Below are positions 12,101-24,600 of a stretch of 64,000 bases of DNA, one piece after another (position 1 is the first letter of the stretch; the number at the start of each line of letters is the position of its first letter). Source of the stretch: Lamellibrachia columna (taxonomy: Eukaryota; Annelida; Polychaeta; Sabellida; Siboglinidae); assembly GCA_963662155.1 (NCBI GenBank), contig OY759265.1, positions 9,032,193 to 9,096,192 of the forward strand. Direction: 5' to 3'. Under the pieces are notes generated by a model that had not been told where the DNA came from, did not search any database, and saw nothing but the letters and a program-made list of their open reading frames with translations. Position numbers and translations under genes: made by a program.

Positions 12101-15100
12101 CAATTCTGGGAAATACCACTTTATTTTTAATGGATTTTCCATGTACAGGTCCACAATAAATCACCTCAACCACAGCTGATGTTTATCATGATTTGTAATC
12201 TCAGATGTTTAGTGCACATGCCAACATGCTTTTGTATTTTATCATAGATAAATATCAACTACCATTGTTTCTATGCTTCCATGTTATGACCATGCATTAG
12301 AACATTTCACACTCTGATTGTGCTGTATCTTAAGTGGATCTTTATTTATATCTTTCCCTAGGGTGGTTCTCATAGGATCCAGGTTGTTTCCTCAATGATC
12401 AAATCTTGTTCTTCTGACTAGAATTTATGTAGGCATTTCTTAAATTAGTTAATCGATTTTACTTGTACCACTATTTCCATGGTTCAACCACTATTTCCAT
12501 GGTTCAACCACTATTTCCATGGTTCAACCACTATATTTCATGGTTCAACCACTATATTCCATGGTTCAACCACTATATTCCATGGTTCAACCACTATATT
12601 CCATGGTTCAACCACTATATTCCATGCCAACACGCCAACACTGATTGACGAATTTGTGAGATGCTCTAACTGTTATCTTTGACTTCCAGAAGATAAAGAA
12701 TTAAGTTTTGCCAAGGTCATTCTGTGTCAGTTTCAGACAGGCAGCCAGGGCCATCATCGCCCAACCAGGACTATGACTGGCCCAAGTATGGCACCTACAC
12801 TCGGGGGTACGACGAGAGGGACGTTGCCATGAGACGGCAGCGGTCCAGAGAGGGGTAGGCACACATTTCTCATAGAATTAAACATTTCTGTCAATCATAG
12901 TTGTATGCAGTTCCTGAAGGATGGCAGGTTTGCATGATGGACAATCTCTTGGTAGAATCAAGAATAAACATAGATGTAATAATCTGCTAGCTGCTTGTTG
13001 TCAATGAACACATGATAGTGAAGAATCATTTGTTCATTTTCATCTAGAGAAACAAATGCAGTGAACTCAACTTACTAGAATCACTTTGGGCTAGAACAAG
13101 TTGATTCTATTAAACGGCTCATTTGCTTACGCATTAAAATTTTCTGAAACACCAACTGTTTTGTTTTTACAAAATGATTGCATTTACAAAACACAGTGGA
13201 GCCGGTTTGTAAATATTTGGATACATTCTGTAACTTCCTTTAATCAACCCAACTTACAAACTGATGTTACAACTTAATAAAAATTACTTTGATGTTCCTA
13301 TAACAATATATATGTATGTGTTTACAACATTGTATTTAACACATCAGTAAATTAGTTCTACTGTTCCATCTGTACTGACATAAACTGCTCTGACTTGTGA
13401 ATCTAGTAATAACATGACAAATGTTGCAGTAACTCACGTACCAGTTCTCGGGCAGGGGAGGCAGAAAGATACCTGCATTTAGGTGATTTGTCCAAAAATG
13501 TAATCCCCAACCATGGGGATATTATAAAAAATAAATAATGTTTAATTGGAGTATAACAAACATTGTTTAAATCTCCAGTGTATCTTCAACGAAATCACAC
13601 AAATTTAGTTTTATTTAATAAAAATTGCATCATTATTTTATTCTGTTTGAAAGTAATTTTTTATACATTTTGAAACTAATTTTTTATTCATCTTGAAACT
13701 GTTGCTGTTATTACAATAAATCTGAACAATAATTATAGACATCAAGCCAGTGTCAAAATTGAAACCCTGACACTGTAAGCTATTGTCTAAATCCTAGGGA
13801 TCTTCCAACCTCCCCTGCAAACAAACTATGACCAGTGCATAATCAGTGGGAAACAATGGAATCCTAGCTAAACTACTGATGTTTGTGTCCCTCTCTTTAA
13901 TTGCCTCCTACTGTTTTCTCTTCCCCCCTACTAGACAATGGTACGGCGGTTTTCTCCCTGTGAGGTAAGTAAGCTGCCAGTTCCACCCTAACCCTGCTTG
14001 TCCACCCCAACCCTGGTTATCCACCCTAACCCTGGTTAAGTCACTCCCAAGCATCCCCAGACTTAACTAGTAGTTGCAAAGCCTGGTTCTAAAAATAATA
14101 ACTTTTATTTTATTATTTCATGTCGGTGAAATATTCTTCACTAAGCAGCACATTTCTAAAGGGTTGAATCACGTTTATTTAGAAATAACAAAGGATGTTT
14201 AATTTTACACAACCATAGACCTAGCCGAAGGATCAGGAATGCATCTTACAAAACTGCCAGGTATTTATAATGCTTTGTACCTTTTGGTATATAATCTGAT
14301 GCATCATGTAAATAAAGTTTGTTTGCCTTATTGGAAATACTTGGATGTGCATGTTTAAGGTGTAAGACAAGGTGAGGTTTTCACTATGCATGTCCACAAA
14401 ATTATTGTGCTGAACTGTTTGAACAGCTATGCACAAAATGTTGATATTTCCCCTGAGATTTGTTTTCCAACATTATCACTGACGACATCTTAGGTGAGAC
14501 AGCAACTGTTCTACTTTTTGACAGCCAACCAATAACCTGCGTGTAGGAAATCTGTGACTTAGTGAGTTCTCCTTAAGCATATGACACGTGCACCTTTGTG
14601 AATAGTCACAACTTGTGAACAAACAATCAAGCCCTTTATAATTAATATCTAAATGAAATCATAAAGGTCAGAGAGATTCCCATTAAGAAAAAGTTTGCCA
14701 GAAATGTGGGAACCATTAGAAGTTAAAAGCAACTATCCCGGTATTTATAACATTAGTTTCATTGAGGATTATATGAAAACCATACCTTGCCCTTCTCTTG
14801 CCATGACAACATGTTGCCATGACAGCATGTTGTTTGTTTCGGGATTGTGATAATAATTAGTGCCATTTACTCTAATTGAAAAACTAATGTCAATTATAGC
14901 CTTATTATAATCAGCTTCACCAATAGAGTAACCCAGTGCCATGTAGAAGCTTTATTATTATATAACTTGAAAACAGAAACAAATATACTTAAAGTTTGTA
15001 CTTACAATGACTAAACTGGTTACTACCAGCAACATATGACACTTAGAAGAGAAGAGGTTTAAACCAGGTTTATTAAATTAAGTTAGGATGAAGCGGTTTG

Positions 15101-18100
15101 ACAAAATAACACTGACATTGCCTGTGGCTATTCATTGCAGCTTTGGCCCTTGGTGAGTGAGGTCAGATATAAGTGTATAGTTCTATGGAGGCCTATGGTA
15201 CTCATGTTCTCTTCATTTCAGAACTGCTTTGTTTCAACTGCATGGTTGGGTTACTTACGATCTGTTGGCTATGTTCTCTAGTATCTGTTGCTGTTTTGTT
15301 CTGTTGCATCGTTGCATGTTCTATGCAGGGTAGTAAGCTTTTGCTGGTGATAGTTCCTGTGGCTCACCTGAAACTCACTTGTTTCTCAGTGACATTGTTG
15401 GTTCTGTTGAAGAAAGGAAATAATCTTCCTTTATAGAATACTTGTTAAATTTGTTTATGAAAAATAAATATTATTTTATTAAATATCTTTTGGTACTTCA
15501 GCATCCTAGTCATATCATGTGCTATTTTATTTTATATTTATTATTAACTATATTGCAATTAACACCTGATTTCAGGCATCTAATTTTATTAAATATCTTT
15601 GAGAACTTCAACATCTTAATCATATCCTAAGTTTTTTTTTTTTATTAATATTATTTATTATTATCTATATTATTTCATAATGTACTATTATAATTAATAT
15701 CTGATATCAGGTAAAAATGTTTGGCAATCTGTTCTTTGGAAGACAAAATTACTGCATAAATTGCCTATATAAACATTTTGCATTACAAATCTATAACAAA
15801 TCTATTAAGGAGGAATAAACATGTAAACAGTTAGACTTGTATAAGTTCAACCACACTGCTACCTGTACACAACTACACATAAAATGTCTCAAATTGACTT
15901 AGTATAACATATATAAAATAATATTAATAAACGTTATTCCGGAATTGTTTTCCTGGGGTTCTAAAACTGTGGTTAAAGCCATCTTCAAATTATGACCTCA
16001 AAATGAACAGGCTGCAGATTAACCTTAACCCATTAGAGCCCGCAACGGCCGCAGCCGGTCGCTCTGTCCAGTCCTGGAACAGCTGCCACCGATTGCATAC
16101 AGGACCCACTATTTAAAAAAATCCTGGCGATTAACTACTGAACTAAATGCTACCAAATTTTGCCACACCCTAGCGGATACATTTTGCAACAACATCAGTG
16201 CATTACGTGCATGGGTTGCCCTTTTGGAAATCTTGATTTTCATCGGTTTTGTTCACACCATCTCGAAAATTTTTATTTCTATATTTTTCATTACAAAATA
16301 AGCTGTAACCTGAAAAATAACCGTCAGAATTTTATAATTTTGTCAGTGGTTCCAAGCTAATACATATAGCTACATTTTCTTCGCTGAGTTGCGTATGATT
16401 GTAGCATGGGATCATTCATTGTCAAATGTCAGTCGCAACTTTCAAAGTTTTAACAAATGTACTATTTTGTCTTTGCAAATTGTGATCAAATGTCAACATT
16501 TTATTAATGTATCCTATTTCTATGTATACAAACATGTGGAGAAATGACTACTCTTCATAATAAACCCAACTTGTTATTGTCAATATTGAATAGTTTTTTC
16601 TACAGATTTCTGAACACAAGGAGATAAAATCGCTCGAAATTTACCAGAAATCCTGGAAATTTTATCAAATGTTGGGGCCTAATGGGTTAATATATGCACA
16701 TTTCACTGTCAGTATAATACTTTGCATGTTAAAAAATGCGAAAGATATATATATATATATATATTTATATATGCTTTTTGTCTTATGCAGCAAATGTATT
16801 GTTATCTAAACATATATTCAGTTAAGTAATTTCATGTATTGAAATGTTGATGGGTTTGCTATTTGAGTCAGTACAGTATTTACATACTAATTATCTTGCG
16901 ACTTCGGTCACTGTTGCTATGACGATGTTATTAACACATCCCTGTTTGTTGTAGGATGGAGCCCCGGGTGATCTCCTTCAAGAAGGTGGGGGGAGTTGGT
17001 ATCCGTGTGTCGGGAGGTAACAGGACAGGGATCTTTGTGGCAGCCGTTGCTCCAGGGATGCCTGCTGCCATGCAGGGCCTGCGAGAAGGAGACCTCATCC
17101 TCAAGGTGTGTTACCTCTGTCGTGGTACACTTTGGCAACAAGTTTTTGCAAAGATGTCATTTTCTATGAATTTGTCAATATTAACATGGTGTCTATTCTG
17201 TTTATTTTAAAATTGTATGGCAATTTGTCATAAATACTATAGAGATAACATTGAAACTTACGCATATGCCTGCGTATTCTTCATATCTTGTTGTTTTTGA
17301 TTTCTTTACAATGTTTCATTCTAAATTAAAATTAAGAGAAAATCAGCAAAACTTATGTTTAAAAATGTCAGCAATCTGTTACACTTCGTAATAGTTTGTG
17401 TTTGTGCCATCCTATGAAGAAAATTTAAGTTTCTGTTTCCGCCATCAGGTAAAAAAAAAAAAAATTTTCTACCACCAGGTGAACAACGTGAGCATGCAGG
17501 GCAAGACACGAGAGGAAGCTGTTCTGCTCATGCTCAGTCTGCATGAGCAGGTCAACATGATGGTGCAGTATCGGCCCGATGGTAGGTGGCGCTGTTTCAT
17601 TGTCAAGTTTTATTAGTTTTGGGAAATATTTCTGCCATATGGTCGATATTCTGAAAACTGCAGCATGAAAATCCAAATACATATAAAATCAAAGATGTAT
17701 GATATTGATGTATACCAATAAACTTTAAGAAATGACCGAGATCAGTGACACAGTGCATGTTGAGATGATGTCACCCACACCGGACTCTTGTCAATCACAT
17801 TATTGGTCTCCAGTCCACGATAAAATTTTGATGATTGGTTTTTGTTAAGATATGTTTGTCTTTCTACGCTGTTGCAGTCTCAATGTGAGTTAATTGTGTT
17901 TCTTAAGTAAAATACACTCTATCCAAAATTCTGCTAATTAATAGATATTAGGGTTTTTTTATTGCTTGGTTCAAATTAGTAGCTGAATGGTCGATGCTAG
18001 CAACGCCGGCAAGTGTATACAGGAATCGTTTTTGTCTTTTTGATATAAAATATGTCAACAAAACTCTTATTAAGTGCCAACTATCTTTTGGTGAATACTT

Positions 18101-18582
18101 CCTCTTGTATAATAAAAAATTTTAAATCCTGTTTAATTACTGTAATTGCTGTTTCAGAGTATGAGAGACTGATGCAGTGTGGAGGGACGGGCGACTCCTT
18201 CTTCGTCAGGTGAGCATTCAAAATCAATAAAAAAGATAATTTATAAAATTGATGTCAATGCACTAGAGTGTATAATATTACATGTGACATATATGATGAA
18301 CTACCATAACATATTTTCTTTGTTATTCTTCCACTTGTAAATACGTACTATTTCAGTTTGTTCATTTTAAAATACAGAATGGCTATGAATGTATTGAAAG
18401 AAATAGTTTATTCAAACGTAAAGAAGGCAGTAGAACCAAAGGGTACAAAGCAGCATTAGTTAAGGAACGATGTAGGTAGGATATGAGAAAGTACTCTTTC
18501 TCACAGAGGACGACAAAGTAATGAAAAAAGGATCTAATGATTGCATTAATGCTTGCACTGTGAATATGTTTACAAATAACAT

Positions 18583-18640
<58 letters not shown>

Positions 18641-21600
18641 TTGGACTCTTGATAAGCCAATGGCTTCCTTGTCCACTTGCTATCTTTGGGTGGCAGTCTT
18701 GTTAAATCATTGTTAAAATTATTAGAGCTGTTGCACATATCATTAAATATTTAATATGTTGTACTATCTGACTGAGTCCGTTTGAACTGACAAACTGTAG
18801 TGACCTAACGCACATTTCTCTTGTGTGATTTCTAGGACACATTTCACGTATGAACAGACAGAACATTCCGAGATGGCATTCACTAATGGTGCCATCTTCA
18901 GAGTGACTGACACTCTATATGGTGGAGTGGTCGGTTCGTGGCGAGCGATCCTTCTCGGTCGAAACAACCAGGAGACAATCCATGGTGTCATCCCCAACAA
19001 AAACCGGTCAGCATTATATTATTCTGCCTTTCTTGTTGTGAGGTCAGCTATGATTATATGTAGTGAATGACAGACATTTTAAGGTGTAATATTTATTCTT
19101 AAGTTGAGATGTGTTTTTTGAGGTAATAAGCCAGTCTCCTAGGGATGTTTTGCTTGTCTCCTTGAATAAAATTAACAGTTCTCACTATGGGTAACACTGG
19201 ATTACCATGGCAGCTTTTGATTGACAACTGCCAAAAATCTCAACCGATAACTAGAAAGAAAATCAAATTATTATGCATTGTTTATAAACAAGTTCGCTTT
19301 TTGAAGACACTTGGCACCAAACCCACGTCACTTGGCACCAAACCTACATCACTTGGCACCAAACCTACGTCACTTGACACCAAACACACGTTACTTGGCA
19401 CCAAACACACGTCACTTGGCACCAAACCCACATCACTTGGCACCAAACCTACGTCACTTGACACCAAACCCACGTCACTTGACACCAAACCCACGTCACT
19501 TGGCACCAAACACACGTCACTTGGCACCAAACCCACGTCACTTTGCACCAAACCCACGTCTCAGTTGTTTTCATTTTTAGCTTCACGAAGCATTTTCTGT
19601 GTTTAATAAACAGTTTTGATATCACATACTTAGCAAAGCTTTTTAAATTGTTGTTTCTGTTGCCGTGACAACAGAGCCGAGCAGCTGGTGATGGCACAGA
19701 ACCAGTCGGATAAGGAGAACATCCCAACTGGGAGGAAACACGGGAAGATAGGGAGTGGAGGAGGTAGCTTCTTCAAGAGGAGGACGGCTCGCCGTGCCAA
19801 GTCTCTCGGGAAGGACCATTGGGATGATGTCATATTTGGTGGGTTTGACGGTTGTCTTGTGTATCAGGCCGTTTTCTGGGTGTTGATTGGTGGAGCACAG
19901 TGTGACTTTGCGGTGCTGTGATGGTTAATAACTTTGTTAATTAGTTAATAATTAATTAGTATTCAAAAAAACACATTCTGGATCATAAACTTCAATTTCT
20001 AGAATCAATCTGGATCATGTAGTTAAATTTTAAGGATCATTCTGGATCATAAAGTTCAGTTGTAAGGATCACTCTGGATCATAGTATTCAACTTTAAGGA
20101 TTAGTCTTGTTCAAACAGTTTAATTTTGAGGATCATTCTGGATTGTAAATGTCAGCCATGCTTAATATTATCAACATTATTATGTAGATATCTGAACGAA
20201 CAATTATAAAGTAGAGTATCTAAGAAAATATTACTTTGTACGACACGCAAGTGTTCTGTGTGTGGAATATTGAAGTTGCTGTCATTGTTTCTATTCATAC
20301 TATGGAAATTCTCACAGCAAATACAATTTTGTATGTAAAATAACTACGATGAAAATGTAGCATTAATGGTATTTAACATATAAATAAATAAAACTAATAG
20401 CATACTTTGCTGTTGTTTTGTGTACAAAATTAATGAAAAGTTTCTGTATCTCAATTGTTCACTTAAATTTTCTTAATGCGCACTTGCCACTTCGATGCAC
20501 TAGCCTGTACCATGAATTAAATTAAGGATGTTTTATTTTTGATTGTATAAAAAAGGTTTAATTGACTGATGTGGTCACTTTGCCAAAATAATTTATCTGT
20601 GTGTGACTTATTTCTTTGTTCAGCTGAATATACAGGTAAGTTCTCACGGCATTCTAAACTTGTCATGGGGCTTTCATGCAACTTAACATTGTTGTCTTTC
20701 ACATAAGTCTGCTTTCTTTTATTTAAATGAAGTTTTGCTGGAAAATCAAAGCATTTACATGACCATTGTGAACTGATCATTATTTTGCCATTTCCCGACT
20801 GAATGCCAGTCTCTTCCACCAGGTAGTGTGGTGGCGAAATAAATGATCTGTCAGTATTCTAATCATTCTGTAATTATAATTATTTAACACCATCTGCCTT
20901 TACTTGGTCAAGCTCTATCTAGTGACATCAGTATTTAGACAAACCCGACCACCTTCTGGTTGAATAGAAGGAGAAGCTAAGCTTTTGCTAACTTGAACAG
21001 ATAATTGAATTGAATATCTGTTCATTTACTTCAGCCTTCTGTACATTTAACAAAGAAAACCAATAGCTTTGTTCTTGTTCTTCTGACCATGTGGGCACTT
21101 CATGCAGCTTACTGTCTCTGTCTGAATTTAACATCGTTTTTTCACAGTAACAACACTATCCACTTTATTAATGGTATTCGTACTTCAATATATATATATA
21201 TATATATTTATGCACCTCGGCTGTCACAAAAAATATAACCAAAAATGGCCATTGTTTATGCATTTTTAATATTAATTAAGGCATACTAACAACATTAAAA
21301 TTCTTCAGGTTTAAAGAAAAATTAATATTAAAAATCTGTAAATAAAACGGGTAAATTGTATATTATAAAGGCAGTAATATTTTAGCAGTATTTATGTCAA
21401 ATGATGGGCCACCTCCAACATTTTAATTATAAACTCCAAATGTGGAGATGCTTGAGTCATCCAGACATGATTAAATGAATAGCATTCAAACCTTGCCATC
21501 GAAGCAGTAATAGCGGTCTAAACTCAGTGAAACTCTGACCTTTCTCTGTTGTGTTTGGCTACAGCAGGCACGGAGAATTCTTTGAGTTCTGCTCCAGTAA

Positions 21601-24600
21601 AAAAGTCAGGTGAATCGACTATCTGGATATTCCTTTCTTGCCGTGTGTTGGCCCGTCTTGTTGCTGTTCTTGTCATATTTCTCATTTAACCCTGTTCCTT
21701 GCATGTTCCCAGTGGCATCACCTACTGCCAATCGAATGCACTTGTTATCCCGAATACTGCCGAGTCATTGTAATTTATGCATAACTTTATTTTGAGCTAT
21801 TACTTACTTACTTATCCTCTTCAAGCCCAGGTGTGGCACATAAGAGTCGCACAAGATTTCACCAGTTCCTTCTGTCTTGGATTCTCCTTGTCGCTGTGCC
21901 CCATGTCAGCCCAGTAGCCTTCAGTTCCCTCTTCCCTCTTTTAATATGATACATGATCTGCATCTTGCAAGAGCTATCCTCAATTCGCTTCTTTAATGAC
22001 AGCATGGTGGCTTAAATAAGCTACATTTCTGCAAACCTTCCTCGTATTAATGACCTATGTGCTTAAATTAATTTATTTTTAATACCCTTTTTCACTGTTA
22101 TAATTTTACTTTGGCATATTGGCTCGTTCGCTCCTTCCCATAATCCTCCTGGATTTCTTATTATTTAAAATGACTAGCAGCAGACCTAGTTTATTTTGGG
22201 CCAGACCCCAATTTATTTTGAGTCAGACCCCAATTCTGTTATGTCTTGTTATGGAAGATGAATAGGCCAATGTCAGTTTTTATCTATCAGTGCTGTTTTT
22301 ATCTATCAATGCTGTTATGAATAATATACTTCAGACGAGACCTATCCCTACACCTCTGTGGCTGTGTTGTATATTGAAGTAGCATGCCATGTTGTATCTC
22401 ACCAACATATCGGTAAACTGTGTAGAAATAGTGTTTTATGTTCAGCTAGCTTTAAGTGTTGTCGATATTGTGGAATATATTGTGGACAGTAGTGTTTTCT
22501 GTGGTCCACAAATACATTCTAGGTACTGTCCGAAAACAGTTGTTGTTGTTAGTAAGACGCCGTTACAATAAGCTGTGCTGCTGCTGCTGCTGCTGCTGCT
22601 GCATATATTTGTTTTGGCATGGAGTTCTAGCTTCATTTCGTTTGTCATAGTCACACTTGTAGTATTTTACATAATAGTTTGAGTATATATTTGAGTATAT
22701 ATTTGTTTTGGCATGGAGTTCTAGCTTCATTTCGTTTGTCATAGTCACACTTGTAGTATTTTACATAATAGTTTGAGTATATGCAATTTTTTGTCCTACA
22801 CATTGTGCTGTAGGACATTTATAGAACAGAAAACTTGTCATTCCGATATTAATTTTTAGTTCTTGTTGTTATGATGTGCATGTTAAAGTTAAGTATGTTT
22901 GGTTAGACATATCACCAGGAGACAGGTATAATGTATATGTGATGAATCCTGATGTACGATGTTAATATTGTTAATCAGTTATATTTCTGTTATCATCCAT
23001 ATTGTCTAGCCACATGTCTAGAGCTGTCAATCTATGCAGTGTGTAAACTGTTTGTCCTATGCAAGGCATTTAATCATCATTTACATTACGGTGCATCTTT
23101 ATATAGTTGTATTGTAAGAAACTATACCAGTAGCTAGTAATTATTTGCATCTTTGCATAATAAACCAAGTGTAAAATTAGATTTCTGTGCTATTAACTTA
23201 GAATTTATTTTATTTGTAGCGAGTCACGCGTCCAAGTTCCCAGCCTACGAGAGGATCATTCTGCGAGACTGTAAGTGTGTTCACAGTATTTCACTGGTAT
23301 TATTTTTTTATAACTGTAAAAAATGATGTCAAGTTTAGTCTTGCATTACACTTGTTGTAGACACCTAAGAATTGTTTGACAAATATTGTCCACAGACACT
23401 AGTAAAAAACCACTATATGAAAAACTTTTGAACTTGGTAAGGACACATATTAATTTGGAGTGGTTTTCTGGCTCTTGTTTAGATATGAAGAGTTTGTATG
23501 GCTTGAGAAAGTACTGTTTGTATTCCAAATACCTTGTGTGCATTGAATGTCCATAATAACAAGGTTGTAATATAGACACAATATATGTATCTTTATGTTG
23601 TTGTTTCAGCCCATTTCATGCGGCCAGTCGTCGTATTTGGAGTGTTGGCGGATGTGACGAGGGACAAACTGGTGCGCGAGATGCCAGAGACTTACGAGTC
23701 ACCTCGTACGTAGAAACTATCATCTTTATGGTTGATTTGTGTATTCACACATTGTGTCTTGGAAACATGGCAGTAGTGAAGCCAGGAGAAAGCAGCGTAG
23801 ATTAGAAGTAGTTTTGCTTGACATTGCCTCCCAAACCAGATGAGTTGAACTGACTGGTGTATATGTTGCCTCCCTGCCAGAAGCCGAGGGTCGCAATGAA
23901 GATGAGAGCAAGAGCAGCAAGTCTGGGATCATCAAACTGGATGCCATCAGAGAGATCATTGACAAGGTGAGTGGGCGGGGCTTGTGTGGGCATAGCTGTG
24001 AGTGGGCGGAGCTTGCAGTTATAAATGGGTGGAGTTTACAATGATCAGTAGGTGGAATTTGTAGTGATGAATGAATGGAGCTAGAAGTGTGTGGATTTTA
24101 CTTAACAGCAATTACTATTTTTTTATTATTATTTGATTTTTTAAGTGTGTGTTGCATGCATAGATGTATAGTGAGACCAATGGTGTGTATCGTCCATTCT
24201 GTAGGGTAAACACTGTGTGTTGGATGTGACGCCGAATGCTGTGGATCGCCTCAACTATGCCCAGTACGTGCCCGTCGTGGTGCTGCTACGGGCTGAGAGC
24301 AAGTATGCCGTCAAAGAGCTGCGGTCGCGGTGGGCACGCAGCTCCACCAAGAGCCCACGCAAACTGTATGACCAGGCTGTCAAACTCGAGAAGGCCTACA
24401 GCCATCTCATCACTCGTGAGTATCTCTTCGCGTTCCTATATGTGAGGTAAAAATAACACCCCTGTGTGGGTACATAAATAAGCATTGTTACTTCCAAGAA
24501 GTTTCCAGCCAACCATATTATTATTAATGTTTCATATTTGTGCTATTTATGCAGACACAATTGATCTGACCAATGGTGAGCTGTGGTACAAGAAGCTGAA

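Larger units (their letters stand above)
12855..16954 (+). other. ZO intron with mini-exon candidates and a TTAA element
   Basis: A long AT-rich intron. Besides the two candidate mini-exons and the piggyBac-like element there is a (TA)n run at about 16746-16764. Otherwise I see no open frame or repeat that looks functional. Confidence 0.7.
19839..23219 (+). other. ZO intron with scattered short repeats
   Basis: Holds the 36-bp repeat, a (TA)n run near 21190-21206, a (CTG)n run at 22577-22602 and a two-copy tandem duplication of about 90 bp at 22611-22785 that starts TGTTTTGGCATGGAGTTCTA. The stretch 21820-21960 (CCTCTTCAAGCCCAGGTGTG and on) looks like an old dispersed repeat but I cannot place it. 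Confidence 0.6.

Noticed and set aside
18383..18738. - strand frames of 92-97 codons over the TA run
   Set aside because: They lie antisense over a degenerate LINE copy and a microsatellite.
21820..21960. Possible LINE or SINE fragment
   Set aside because: Looks like dispersed-repeat sequence but matches nothing else in this window, so I cannot classify it.
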